Shown here in pieces: positions 17,353 through 25,628 of a stretch of DNA of 51,442 bases. Positions within the stretch are counted from its first letter, which is position 1, and each line of letters opens with the position of its first letter. The stretch comes from CAIKZJ01 sp964626015 (GTDB lineage Bacteria > Bacteroidota > Ignavibacteria > Tepidaquicellales > Tepidaquicellaceae). The notes beneath the pieces were generated by a model. It was not told the origin of the DNA, made no database searches, and saw nothing but the letters and a program-made list of their open reading frames with translations. The position numbers and the translations under genes were made by a program. Where the stretch lies: assembly GCA_964626015.1 (NCBI GenBank), contig CAZVCC010000018.1:1-51442 (forward strand). Reading direction: 5' to 3'.

Positions 17353-18293
17353 TGAAGCAGATAAATTTCTGGCAGGAGATAAAGGATAATCTTGATAAGC
17401 ACGGCAGTCTTGCACTCGCCGTGGTTTACAGTGCTGACCATTCAACGCCCGGCAGGGCAGGGTTCAAAATGTTTGTAACTCCCGGAGGAAATGCGCGGGG
17501 CAGTGTAGGAGGTGGTAAAGTCGAAGGCATGGTTATTGATGAATGCAAAGAGCTGTACAATAAATCTGTTACCAAGAATTACTTCAAAGAATACAAGCTT
17601 CTTGGCGAAGCTCCAGAAAGTATAGGCATGATTTGCAACGGCGTGCAAATAATAGGCTTTGTTATGCTTAAAAATAAAGATGCTGCGGCAATAGAAAAAA
17701 TAATCGAAGCTTCAAACCTACATAAAGAAAGCAGTTTAAAAATTTCAGAGGATACGTTTGAGTATTCGGATCAGCCGGCAAATGTTACAGGATTTGACTC
17801 AAAAACCGGTGTGTATTGTGAAAGAATAGGTGTTAGAAACAGGGTTTATGTGTTCGGCGGAGGGCATGTGGGACTTGCAATCTCAAAAGTTATGTCACAA
17901 CTTGATTTTAAAATCATCGTTATCGATAACCGCAAAGATGTCGAAACCCTGAAGGATAATAAATTTGCCGATGATATTATTATTGATGATTTCGTAAAAT
18001 CTACTAATAAAATAATCGAAGACGATTATTCCTATGTTGTTATTGTTACACCGGGACATCTGCAGGATAAAGATGTTTTGCGTGCAGTCTTGAATAAAAA
18101 TGTTAAGTATGTAGGAATGATGGGGAGCGAGTCAAAAGTTAGAACTCTTTTTAAAGAACTGAAAGCTGAAGGAATCGACCCTTTGCTGCTCGAAAGAGTT
18201 CATTCTCCTATTGGTTTAAAGATAAAAAGTGAAACGCCGGATGAAATCGCAATCAGCATAGCAGCGGAAATAATAAAGATAAAAAACTCCTGA
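17352..18293 (+). CDS. xdhC: XdhC-family molybdenum cofactor insertion factor
   Basis: Binds and sulfurates the molybdenum cofactor, then loads it into the xanthine dehydrogenase large subunit. The N-terminal XdhC/CoxI domain shows HSTPGRAGFKMFVTPGG and GSVGGGKVEGMV. The C-terminal Rossmann domain starts at VYVFGGGHVGLAISKVM and continues with VIDNRKD, VIVTPGHLQDKDVL, VGMMGSESKVRTLF and SPIGLKIKSETPDEIAISIAAEI. Length 313 is typical. Last gene of the xdh operon. Its stop falls just 6 bp before the converging Rhs fragment at 18300. Confidence 0.94.
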   Translation: MKQINFWQEIKDNLDKHGSLALAVVYSADHSTPGRAGFKMFVTPGGNARGSVGGGKVEGMVIDECKELYNKSVTKNYFKEYKLLGEAPESIGMICNGVQIIGFVMLKNKDAAAIEKIIEASNLHKESSLKISEDTFEYSDQPANVTGFDSKTGVYCERIGVRNRVYVFGGGHVGLAISKVMSQLDFKIIVIDNRKDVETLKDNKFADDIIIDDFVKSTNKIIEDDYSYVVIVTPGHLQDKDVLRAVLNKNVKYVGMMGSESKVRTLFKELKAEGIDPLLLERVHSPIGLKIKSETPDEIAISIAAEIIKIKNS

Positions 18294-18299
18294 TTATAG

Positions 18300-18715
18300 T
18301 CAGACAATACACCATTTTTTGTATAATGATACAATGCTTGTTATTCTATTTCTTGTATCATATTCTGATGTATATGTTAAACTTATCGGGTCAAATGTAA
18401 ATGTATTTATCTGTGAATTCTGATTGTATGCATAAGAGTTAAAAGTTAGGTAATTATCGGGTGAAGCGGAAGGTATATCATCAAAACTCGTATTTTGCAG
18501 TCTTCCTGCATAATCATAAGTGTATTTGAATTTCTTACTTTCCGGCTCTTCATTCTCGTATTTCATATCAGTTATCTGATTTTGTGAATTATAGCTGTAT
18601 TCAGTTGACTTTTCTCCAAGTCCTGCGATATAGTTCCACATTTTTATGACTCTGCCTCGTGCATCATAGCGTAGATGATAGTTATTAGAAAACGATCCTC
18701 CCTTAGAGGAAAAAA
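18300..18715 (-). pseudogene. Rhs core fragment without toxin tip (unit 7)
   Basis: The ATG at 18641 opens a 113-residue ORF, and the frame is open upstream to about 18715 (NNYHLRYDARGRVIK), showing loss of the 5' part of an Rhs gene. It contains core text shared with units 1-3 (MWNYIAGLGEKSTEYSYNSQ, QITDMKYENEEPESK) plus DYAGRLQNTSFDD and SEYDTRNRIT, then ends in unrelated residues (SLYKKWCIV). No DPxG junction and no toxin domain remain. It is useful as the only piece in the window joining the KYTYDYAGRL and NSYAYNQNSQIN parts of the ancestral core. Confidence 0.8.
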
Positions 18716-18790
18716 CAAATAGTTGTTAATTAAATATAATTCAATTACTAAGTTTACTTTTATTATTTAAGAAATATTAGGTGATAAATA

Positions 18791-19801
18791 TTAACGTTCG
18801 CCATTCAAGAGAATATTTTTAACTTGAGAAAATAATATCCCATCTTCACTCCTAAACAAACCCATTCCATTACTACCAAGCATATAAAATCCATTAATTT
18901 TCTTTATTACCCAAGGAAGAGGTTGTTCTTTTAATTTCAAATCAAAACAGCACTTAAGCCAATATTTATCATTTTCTATTAATAAATAAAGACCATCATC
19001 TTTGCAGACATAAATTCTATCTGTTGTTGAAAAAATACGAATTATTCCTTCGTAACCTCCTTGAGGAATATCCATATTAAAGGTAATATTTTCCCATTTC
19101 TCACCATAATCTAACGTGGAATATATACCTAAGTCAGAAACAATAAATATTTTACTTCCTAAAAATGCAATATCTGAAAACAAGAATTTTACTTTGGGAA
19201 TATTTTTAATTGAATCCCAAATATTATTGTAATTATAATAAATAGTATTATTTGTAACAAATAATGTTTCATTTTCTATATATAGACATCCGTAATTATT
19301 CCTTTCAAGTTTATCTATAGTATTCCAACTTATCCCATTATTTTTGCTGAAATATATACCCTCATTTGAAGATAAAAAAATTGTTGAATCCTGGAATTCT
19401 AGGTCATTTATAGATAAATTACTACTATCAAAATAACTTGTAAAGAGTTGCCAATTATTTGCAGTATCATTACTAATATATATTCGGCCTTTGAGTGTCC
19501 AGGCAAAATAAACACCTTCGTTTTTCTTAATTCCAACAATGTTGTTCTTTTGATCATGCACTAAACCGTTATTTGATAAAGACCATGTTAAACCATTATC
19601 AGTACTTTTGAATATTCCCAAATGATATCCACAACACAAAATAATATTATCATCCTGTAATATAGAAGTAATAAACATAAAATTCTTACTTGTGTCAGCA
19701 ACAACAGGGTTGTTTTTTATTTCACAAACTAAAACGTTAATCTGGATAAAGAAAATAAATGATAATGTTACAATCTTGAAGATATAATATTTCATAACCA
19801 T
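18791..19801 (-). CDS. Exported BNR-repeat protein, candidate immunity partner of the orphan metzincin tip
   Basis: A 336-residue protein with an N-terminal signal peptide (YYIFKIVTLSFIFFIQINVLVC; a second in-frame ATG at 19795 is an equally good start). The body is a propeller with recurrent blades such as GIFKSTDNGLTW, RIYISNDTANNWQ, GIYFSKNNGISW, GIYSTLDYGEKW and GLFRSEDG, which are Asp-box motifs. It lacks a T9SS tail. It begins 12 bp after the metzincin tip at 19814, the position taken by immunity genes elsewhere in this array, and an exported protein would suit a tip acting outside the cytoplasm. Immunity is an inference from position only. Confidence 0.7.
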   Translation of the reverse strand: MVMKYYIFKIVTLSFIFFIQINVLVCEIKNNPVVADTSKNFMFITSILQDDNIILCCGYHLGIFKSTDNGLTWSLSNNGLVHDQKNNIVGIKKNEGVYFAWTLKGRIYISNDTANNWQLFTSYFDSSNLSINDLEFQDSTIFLSSNEGIYFSKNNGISWNTIDKLERNNYGCLYIENETLFVTNNTIYYNYNNIWDSIKNIPKVKFLFSDIAFLGSKIFIVSDLGIYSTLDYGEKWENITFNMDIPQGGYEGIIRIFSTTDRIYVCKDDGLYLLIENDKYWLKCCFDLKLKEQPLPWVIKKINGFYMLGSNGMGLFRSEDGILFSQVKNILLNGER

Positions 19802-19813
19802 TGATATTAAAAT

Positions 19814-20359
19814 TTAATAATTATTAATGTCACCTTTTATTATTTGAGTTTTTTTGTTAAGATCTAGTTTTTTAATTAATTTTTTTACGTTCTCTATTTG
19901 GGGAGGTTCTTGATCTATTGCATATCCCATAATATCGTCATCATATTTTATTGCAAGGCTTTTTTTGCTATAATTGTGTGATAAACCCATTAAGTGACCA
20001 AGTTCGTGTGAATACCAATATCTTGGATAACCAGTTTTTTTCTCAATGTTGGGAAGTATTAATATGTTTCCGTTTTCTACCCTAGGATTACCTGCTTCAA
20101 CGAAAGAGGGTAAAGCAATGTTGTTACCTTCAAAATTAATAATATTAGCAAAAATTTCGGATTCTTCAACAGAATTTGCTTCTTTAAAGTTGTATGCAAA
20201 TTTTATGTTATAATTTTTTCCCTCGTATTCTAACTCACTGATTTTACTCCATTGCTCCAATGCTCTATAAATGTTATCTCTGTAGTATGATATTTGAGTT
20301 TCTGACAAGTTGTTTATAATATCATTATATTTTTCGAATGACCGATAATAAATATTTAC
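19814..20359 (-). CDS. Orphan metzincin-like toxin tip without Rhs core (unit 6)
   Basis: A 164-residue ORF called from a TTG at 20308; the frame is open to 20359 but has no ATG. It has the zinc motif HELGHLMGLSH (HExxHxxGxxH), and 17 residues later DDIMGYA, matching the Met-turn of metzincin peptidases. The N-terminal part (SYYRDNIYRALEQWSKI) resembles an M10/M12-like pro-catalytic helix. No signal peptide and no Rhs core are attached, so it may be a detached tip waiting for recombination, or a remnant. Not closely similar to the metzincin tips of units 2 and 5 outside the zinc site. Confidence 0.65.
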   Translation of the reverse strand, partial: VNIYYRSFEKYNDIINNLSETQISYYRDNIYRALEQWSKISELEYEGKNYNIKFAYNFKEANSVEESEIFANIINFEGNNIALPSFVEAGNPRVENGNILILPNIEKKTGYPRYWYSHELGHLMGLSHNYSKKSLAIKYDDDIMGYAIDQEPPQIENVKKLIKKLDLNKKTQIIKGDINNY

Positions 20360-20442
20360 TTACTATACCCATTTATCTAACTTTATTTTAAAATCCCTTC
20401 CCTTGTAAGACCTTGGGAAGGAATGAAAAAATATGAATAGAA

Positions 20443-21200
20443 TCAAAATAATTTTACAGTTTTATCTGATTTATAGAAACCTAAATTACTCATATCTTCG
20501 TAGAATAAACCATCATCTTTATTAAACGGACTAAAAGATAGTGAGTCAGTATAAGAAGTGGGTATTAAAGATTTTTTCTTTTGATCCTTAAAAAAAAGAA
20601 ACTCGCAAGCAAAACTTGCCTCATATATAATATATTCAACCTCAGTATTTTTCTTTTCCAAATTGTTTGATTAATTAATAAATCAGTATTTAACCAATCC
20701 CTTTTATTAAATAAATATGTAGTTGGACAATTATGCAAGTAGCCACCTGAGAATCTATCATTCTGTTCGTTAAACAAATAATAGCAGTATAAAAAAGTTG
20801 ATAATCCATCTCTTTCACCTCTAATGTAATTTTCTTTCCCATCTAATATTAAACTTGTTGGGTAATTATAATAATATTTCAAACTATCTGTTTCTATGCT
20901 TTCTAAAGATTTTACCCAATAAACTGTTGTAAACAAATACCATCCCGGAAAAGCCTTTACCTTTTGAGTGTTTGAATCCAACTGAATAATCAGATATCCA
21001 TTAAATATTGGGACATAATCTCTAAAAATATGTACTTCTGGTTTTATAATTTCAACCGCAGTAAAATCAGTATACTGAAAAATATTATTTATTATCAATG
21101 AATTCTTTGGAACAGAAATTGTATCCTTAATTGGTACAGATTCACATTTTACAGTGAAGAATATAAATAAAACAACAGTGATCAATATATGTTTGTTCAT
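20443..21200 (-). pseudogene. Frameshifted exported protein, paralogue of 24932-25609 (candidate immunity, unit 5)
   Basis: Two overlapping ORFs (21200-20565 and 20661-20443) together align along the whole 225-residue protein at 24932-25609: GYLIIQLDSN against GYFIIQIDSN, VYWVKSLESIETDSLKYYY against VFWVDNLDSIDNNSSRYYY, and in the second frame EYIIYEASFA against SYVIYEVSFY and LGFYKSDKTV against FGFSKSNLVI. A one-base shift lies near 20640-20660, in a purine run (ggaaaagaaaaa). The N terminus is a signal peptide (HILITVVLFIFFTVKCES, with a Cys that could be lipidated). It follows the metzincin tip of unit 5 by about 31 bp, as its intact paralogue follows that of unit 2. Confidence 0.82.
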
Positions 21201-21231
21201 TTAATTATAATTTTATTATTCCTTATTGCTT

Positions 21232-22535
21232 TTAAAAATTAAAATTCCTTAATAAAGATTTAATATAAATAAATTCCCAATCCTTAGAAGATGGTAAATT
21301 TCTGTATTCTTTAACATTAACTGTATTAACTTTACCCATAATAGATTCTATTTTCGTCTTTGTTCCCTCTATTTCTTCCCCAAACCAAACATCGTTATGT
21401 GAAAGACCCAAATCATGGCCAAGCTCATGTGCACCTGTTGTTTTTATGGCTTCAATTTATTCCCCTTTGATAATTTTAAATAATCACCACTTATACCAAC
21501 ACCCTGATGTAATTGTGCATCTTCGATTTCATTAGCCTGCATTACAAAATTATAATATTGGGCATCTTTACTAATATTAGCCTCCATAAAATTAAAGCTT
21601 GTATTACCAAATTCTTTTAAAGAAGCATCAACATTAATGTTAAAATCAACCCCTAAGATAGAAAAAGAGCCTGACCAAGTTTTCATATTTTCAATCAGTT
21701 CTTTTGCAACATTTGCTTGGATAGCGTCTAGACCGCTTACTGGATCGGATTGGACCGAAACAAAATAAAAGTAATACTGTAATTTTATTGAATTTCCACT
21801 TATAGTAATTCTAGGAAAATTCCCACCATAGTCTGCAAGTTTTAAAGGGTTAAGGATACAATAGGAATATGGGGAATAACTAATTAAATTATTTATAGCT
21901 GGCTCCATCTGACCCCATCTCCCAACCCTCGAGTCATAATACCTTGCGCCGAAATAATCATAAGTAGATTCGTTATCTCTTTCTTTTCCAGTGAATTTGT
22001 TCTTTGTGTTTGTTGTGTTGTATGCTCTGTTTTCAAGATAATATCCCCACATGTCGTAATCATTTGCGGATATTACTGTTTTACCTTCATCAAGCACCGC
22101 ACGCACTGAGCCAAGATGGTCTTTTAGGTAATAATACTTACTGTTACCCGCATAATTTATCCTGCCCGTGATTTCATTACCTGACCAAACATTCCAGTAC
22201 TGCAGCGTATAGCTTGAATAAACCATTATTTCCCTGCCTGCCACATCCCTTGAATAGTAATCATCGACTATAATCGTCCATCCGGGAGGCAGGTCTGCTT
22301 CTTCTTCGGGAAACGGCGGCGGGTCATATTCTTCGCTTAAGAAAACTGTTTTTCGAGTCCTGTTTCCCGCTTCATCATACTTATACTTCGTTACGTCAGT
22401 AATAGGCAGTTCCTGTGTTAAATCCTGCCTTGTAAACTCTGTAATCAGGTTTCTGTGGTTATATTTTATTTTCGTGTTGTTGTTTGGGTAATCCATTTGT
22501 CATATTTCTATTATAGTTGTATGTAAACTGATGCT
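21232..22535 (-). pseudogene. Rhs core + metzincin tip, broken by a nonsense codon and a frameshift (unit 5)
   Basis: From ATG 22496 the ORF runs through Rhs core (EAGNRTRKTVFLSEEYDPPP, YYLKDHLGSVRAVLDEGKT, NDYDMWGYYLE, GKERDNESTYDYFGARYYD) into a tip of about 230 residues. It stops at TAA 21444-21446 after KGNKLKP. The same frame continues past that stop with KTTGAHELGHDLGLSHNDV and IESIMGKVNTV to 21232. The intact homologue in unit 2 reads KGEKLRPYISTGAHELGHYF, so a Tyr codon has become a stop exactly before the zinc site. Upstream, an extra G near 22491 (aatggattac where the core needs aatgattac) shifts the frame away from NYNRNMTN. The DPxG junction is degenerate (ADYGGN). Confidence 0.88.
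22032..22386 (-). repeat. 355-bp direct repeat, copy A (Rhs core)
   Basis: Compared by eye base for base with 27782-28136 (offset 5,750), I see no difference from ttcaagataa to catcatactta. The flanks diverge at once on both sides even though they still encode Rhs core. It encodes the stretch from EAGNRTRKTVF through DHLGSVRAVLDEG to YDMWGYYLE. Confidence 0.85.
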
Positions 22536-22672
22536 CAATTACTATTATTAAAATATTTGTTCTTTTTATTTAAATAGTAAATTTCCTATCAAAAAATTTT
22601 TTAATAATTTTTATAATTAGAGTCAGAATATATCAATTTACTAGTGAAGTTTTCTAAAAAATAATTTAATAA

Positions 22673-23038
22673 TTATTCTTTCTCCATTTCTCGTATTACA
22701 GATTGTATTCCTCTTCTGGTTTCAGCAATATACCACTGTAAATATTTTAATTGGACATTAATATCAACAAGAGTCCCAAACAATTTATCTTTATCAATAT
22801 TATTGCTATTGCTAATCTGAAGAGCTTTTTTACATTTCATCATAACACTGTCGCTTCTCCATTTATAAGGATATTCTAATCTGCCTGAGTTTTCTTTTGT
22901 TTCATCATAAACGAGATTATCAATTAAAAGAATAATGTTATTCAGAAATTTAAGAAACTGTTTGCTTTTTCTTGGATATAATTTTGAAATAGCATCATGT
23001 AAATCATAAAAAACTTTATAGATTATTTTTAGTTTCAT
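22673..23038 (-). CDS. Small helical cytoplasmic protein, candidate immunity protein of unit 4
   Basis: A 121-residue, Lys-rich, strongly helical protein without signal peptide (MKLKIIYKVFYDLHDAISKL; MKCKKALQISNSNNID; LKYLQWYIAETRRGIQSVI). The pattern of four amphipathic helices recalls four-helix-bundle proteins of the Avd or 23S-intervening-sequence type, but the likeness is structural guesswork. It begins 15 bp after the frame-B stop of the unit 4 tip (23054), the immunity position in this array. Being cytoplasmic, it would suit a toxin acting inside the cell, unlike the exported partners of the metallopeptidase tips. Confidence 0.62.
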   Translation of the reverse strand: MKLKIIYKVFYDLHDAISKLYPRKSKQFLKFLNNIILLIDNLVYDETKENSGRLEYPYKWRSDSVMMKCKKALQISNSNNIDKDKLFGTLVDINVQLKYLQWYIAETRRGIQSVIREMEKE

Positions 23039-23053
23039 AATATTTTACTTGTT

Positions 23054-23805
23054 TTATTTTATAATTTTGCGGAAATCAATATCATACTCTTTTAATTTAT
23101 CATAAATATCTCGTATTCTGTCTTTCCCAAAAGTTTTTTCTAGATATTCCTCAAAATTTCTGTTTTTAATATTTCTATATGCTTGTTTAAAATCTTTATA
23201 TGATTCTTTTATCGCTTTTATAATGTGGGCTTTCCATAAATTTTTATTATTTCGTGGATCGGGTTCGTCAGGATTAATACCTCCTAATTCTTCAAATGTT
23301 CTTCTATTTTTACTAAATTAGATTCAATTCCTCGAATTTTCCCACTTTTACTTTGTAGTGGTGTAACTTCAATTTCTTCAACCGGAAAAATATAAACTAA
23401 CTCACCAAAATCATTTCTTTCGAAAATTAAACTTTCTTTTATATCGAATTTGCCAAGAGAATTCGGATTCGTTATTATTGATAAAACTGCTCCAAGTGGT
23501 GTTATTGGTACTCCTAACCAAGATAATAATTCTTGGCTTGCTTGTTTTGTTGCATTTTTTACTAAATCCCATGCTAATGTTTGTTTTCCATCCGGGTCTA
23601 TTAATATTAATGGATTTCCCAATACGTAATTATAAGGTGTCCATTGAATATGTTTCTCAAATAACGGATCAATAGAACCCCATCTTCCTATCCCCGCATC
23701 ATAATACCTTGCGCCGAAATAATCATAAGTAGATTCGTTATCTCTTTCTTTTCCCATGAATTTGTTCTTTGTCTTGGTGGATTCATAATATAGATTAATT
23801 TTCGT
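23054..23805 (-). pseudogene. Rhs core end + unassigned toxin tip, frameshifted (unit 4)
   Basis: The visible ORF (23757-23284, 157 residues) starts at an ATG that replaces an ACT codon in the usual FTGKERDNE core; the frame is open back to about 23805, just behind the previous gene's stop. It holds YDYFGARYYDAGIGRW, IDPLFEKHIQWTPYNYV and the junction IDPDGK, then the tip. It ends at EEHLKN, but a second frame continues smoothly as RTFEELGGINPDEPDPRNN, KNLWKAHIIKAIKESYKDF and GKDRIRDIYDKLKEYDID to a stop at 23054. A one-base shift at the A5 run (23308-23312) explains both. The restored tip is about 180 residues, with no catalytic motif that I recognise. Confidence 0.8.
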
Positions 23806-23806
23806 T

Positions 23807-24340
23807 TCAATAACATACTAATGTAGAATCTAAAACCAACCATCTACAATATTCTTCATTAAATGAATAGGTTAATGTACCTTCATTAATTAATGTATAA
23901 TTAGGTCTTGCATACCCCAATGATATTTTTAATTTTGTTGTATCCTCATTAACATCTAGTAATTCAATTCCCACCTTATGCGAGTATATATATTTCTTTG
24001 AAGGCACATCTGCTCTTTTTAGAATTACAGAATCAGGATAAGAGGGATCTGCACTATGCCAATGTAAATAAAATTCCTTATCCGGTATTTTTATATTTGA
24101 TGAATATAAATAAACAAAGTATTTAGAACTATCGGGCGGTTGAGTGTCCTCAATAACAGTATCTAATGATGGAATATAACTACTATATGTAGGATAATAA
24201 GTACTTTTCTTAAATACATCCTCTAAAAGCAACTGCATTTTCATCGTATTACAATCCGAAGAGTTCTTAGTGCCGCACTTTATAAATACGAATGTAATGA
24301 ACAAACAAAGAACTATGTTGATTGTATTAATTATTTTCAT
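23807..24340 (-). CDS. Lipoprotein, candidate immunity protein of unit 3
   Basis: A 177-residue protein with a lipoprotein signal peptide (INIVLCLFITFVFIKCGTK, lipobox FIKC). The mature part is beta-rich with several Tyr/Ser-Pro stretches (STYYPTYSSYIPSLD, LHWHSADPSYPDS) and no known motif. Its ATG lies 3 bp after the stop of the HEGAH metallopeptidase tip at 24344, and its stop abuts the next Rhs core piece. A membrane-anchored immunity protein in the periplasm is the simplest reading. This is inferred from position. Confidence 0.68.
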   Translation of the reverse strand: MKIINTINIVLCLFITFVFIKCGTKNSSDCNTMKMQLLLEDVFKKSTYYPTYSSYIPSLDTVIEDTQPPDSSKYFVYLYSSNIKIPDKEFYLHWHSADPSYPDSVILKRADVPSKKYIYSHKVGIELLDVNEDTTKLKISLGYARPNYTLINEGTLTYSFNEEYCRWLVLDSTLVCY

Positions 24341-24343
24341 GGT

Positions 24344-24884
24344 TTACCATTCTCCTTCTATTTCTAAATACATTTTTGATTTACCGGATTCGTAATTGTG
24401 CCAATTCATAACTTTAACCGCTTTATTATAACTATCAACGGTTATACCAAATGCTGATCGTTCAAATTCATATCCGGCTTCTTTTTTGTTGTAAGGTGAA
24501 CCGGATAGATCGGCAGTGCCATGCGCACCTTCATGAAGTATAATTACTTTATCTAAAAATTTGTTTACTATTAGTTCATCATCGCTTGATGCTTCTAACT
24601 TATTTACTAAATCTACATCAATTTTAATTGTATTTGAATTCCTTACTTTCCGGCTCTTCATTCTCGTATTTCATATCAGTTATCTGATTTTGTGAATTAT
24701 AGCTGTATTCAGTTGACTTTTCTCCCAGTCCTGCTATGTAGTTCCACATTTTTATAACTCTGCCTCGAGTATCATACCTGTAATACTTAAAACTCCATTC
24801 ATCCGTTCCCAGAGTTCGGTATGCGATAGTGCAGAGAGAGCTCGAATATGAATTATGTTTAGTATTCGATTTAGCATATTCCAT
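24344..24884 (-). pseudogene. Rhs core fragment joined out of frame to an HEGAH metallopeptidase tip (unit 3)
   Basis: The first ORF (24884-24624) holds an Rhs core piece (RYDTRGRVIKMWNYIAGLGE, QITDMKYENEEPESKEFKY) and stops right after the place where other units read on into TYDYAG. The second ORF (24661-24344, 105 residues) overlaps it by 38 bp in another frame and carries the tip: IKIDVDLVNKLEASSDDELI, then VIILHEGAHGTADL and EAGYEFERSAFG. HEGAH fits the HExxH zinc motif, with a downstream Glu as a possible third ligand (gluzincin-like). The join at about 24630-24640 is one base out of phase, so the core and tip cannot be made as one protein. The DPxG junction is missing too. Confidence 0.75.
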
Positions 24885-24931
24885 TATATCATAAATTTTT
24901 TAACTCATTTTTACTTCATAATTATTCATTC

Positions 24932-25609
24932 TTAATTTTTTAATATTACAAGATTAGATTTAGAAAAACCGAATTTTTCAATGTCTTTTTCATTTATTTT
25001 AGAGAAAGTTAACAAATCTGATATCGGGATAAATGATTTTACATTATATCTCGAATTATATATTACAGCAGTATAAAAGCTTACTTCATAAATTACATAA
25101 CTTATTAAACGGTTAGTCAACTTTAATGTATTACTATTTATAATTAAATTTGTTGTTAAAAATTGATCAGAATAAGGGTATAAATAAGAAATTTTCTTAG
25201 GTCTATTATTATAGTTGAAAAGATTATAATAATAAACAAAACTTGATAACTCATCTCGCTTTCCATTATCATAACTCCTTACACAATCTGCCAAAATACC
25301 AAGAATAGGAGTGTAATAGTATCTAGAACTATTGTTATCTATACTGTCTAGATTATCAACCCAAAAAACTGATGTTCTAAATATTTTTCCACCATCTGTG
25401 AAATTTTCTAGTGTCGAATTGGAATCAATTTGGATGATAAAATAACCATAAAATAATTTATTGTTATCAATTAATTCCAAATCGTTTAGAGTTGAATATT
25501 TTGAAATGTTATTAATTAGAACAACATTTTCATTCAAATGCAATGTATCTTCTGCAAATAAGTAAAAAGATATATTAAATAAAAAGACAATAAAAAATAA
25601 GGCTTTCAT
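24932..25609 (-). CDS. Exported protein, candidate immunity protein for the unit 2 metzincin tip
   Basis: A 225-residue protein with a Sec signal peptide (FFIVFLFNISFYLFAEDT) and a beta-rich body (GYFIIQIDSN, IFRTSVFWVDNLDSIDNN, FVYYYNLFNYNNRP, YVIYEVSFYTAVIY). It begins 19 bp after the unit 2 metzincin tip. Its full-length paralogue at 20443-21200 sits in the same position behind the homologous tip of unit 5, so the pair travels together. This is the strongest toxin-immunity association in the window. No known inhibitor family is recognised. Confidence 0.75.
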   Translation of the reverse strand: MKALFFIVFLFNISFYLFAEDTLHLNENVVLINNISKYSTLNDLELIDNNKLFYGYFIIQIDSNSTLENFTDGGKIFRTSVFWVDNLDSIDNNSSRYYYTPILGILADCVRSYDNGKRDELSSFVYYYNLFNYNNRPKKISYLYPYSDQFLTTNLIINSNTLKLTNRLISYVIYEVSFYTAVIYNSRYNVKSFIPISDLLTFSKINEKDIEKFGFSKSNLVILKN

Positions 25610-25628
25610 GATGGAGTTATATATTAAA

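Noticed and set aside
22673..23038. Assignment of the 121-residue helical protein as a retroelement Avd accessory protein
   Set aside because: The four-helix impression is weak, and no reverse transcriptase or template repeat is nearby. Its place behind a toxin tip argues for immunity instead.
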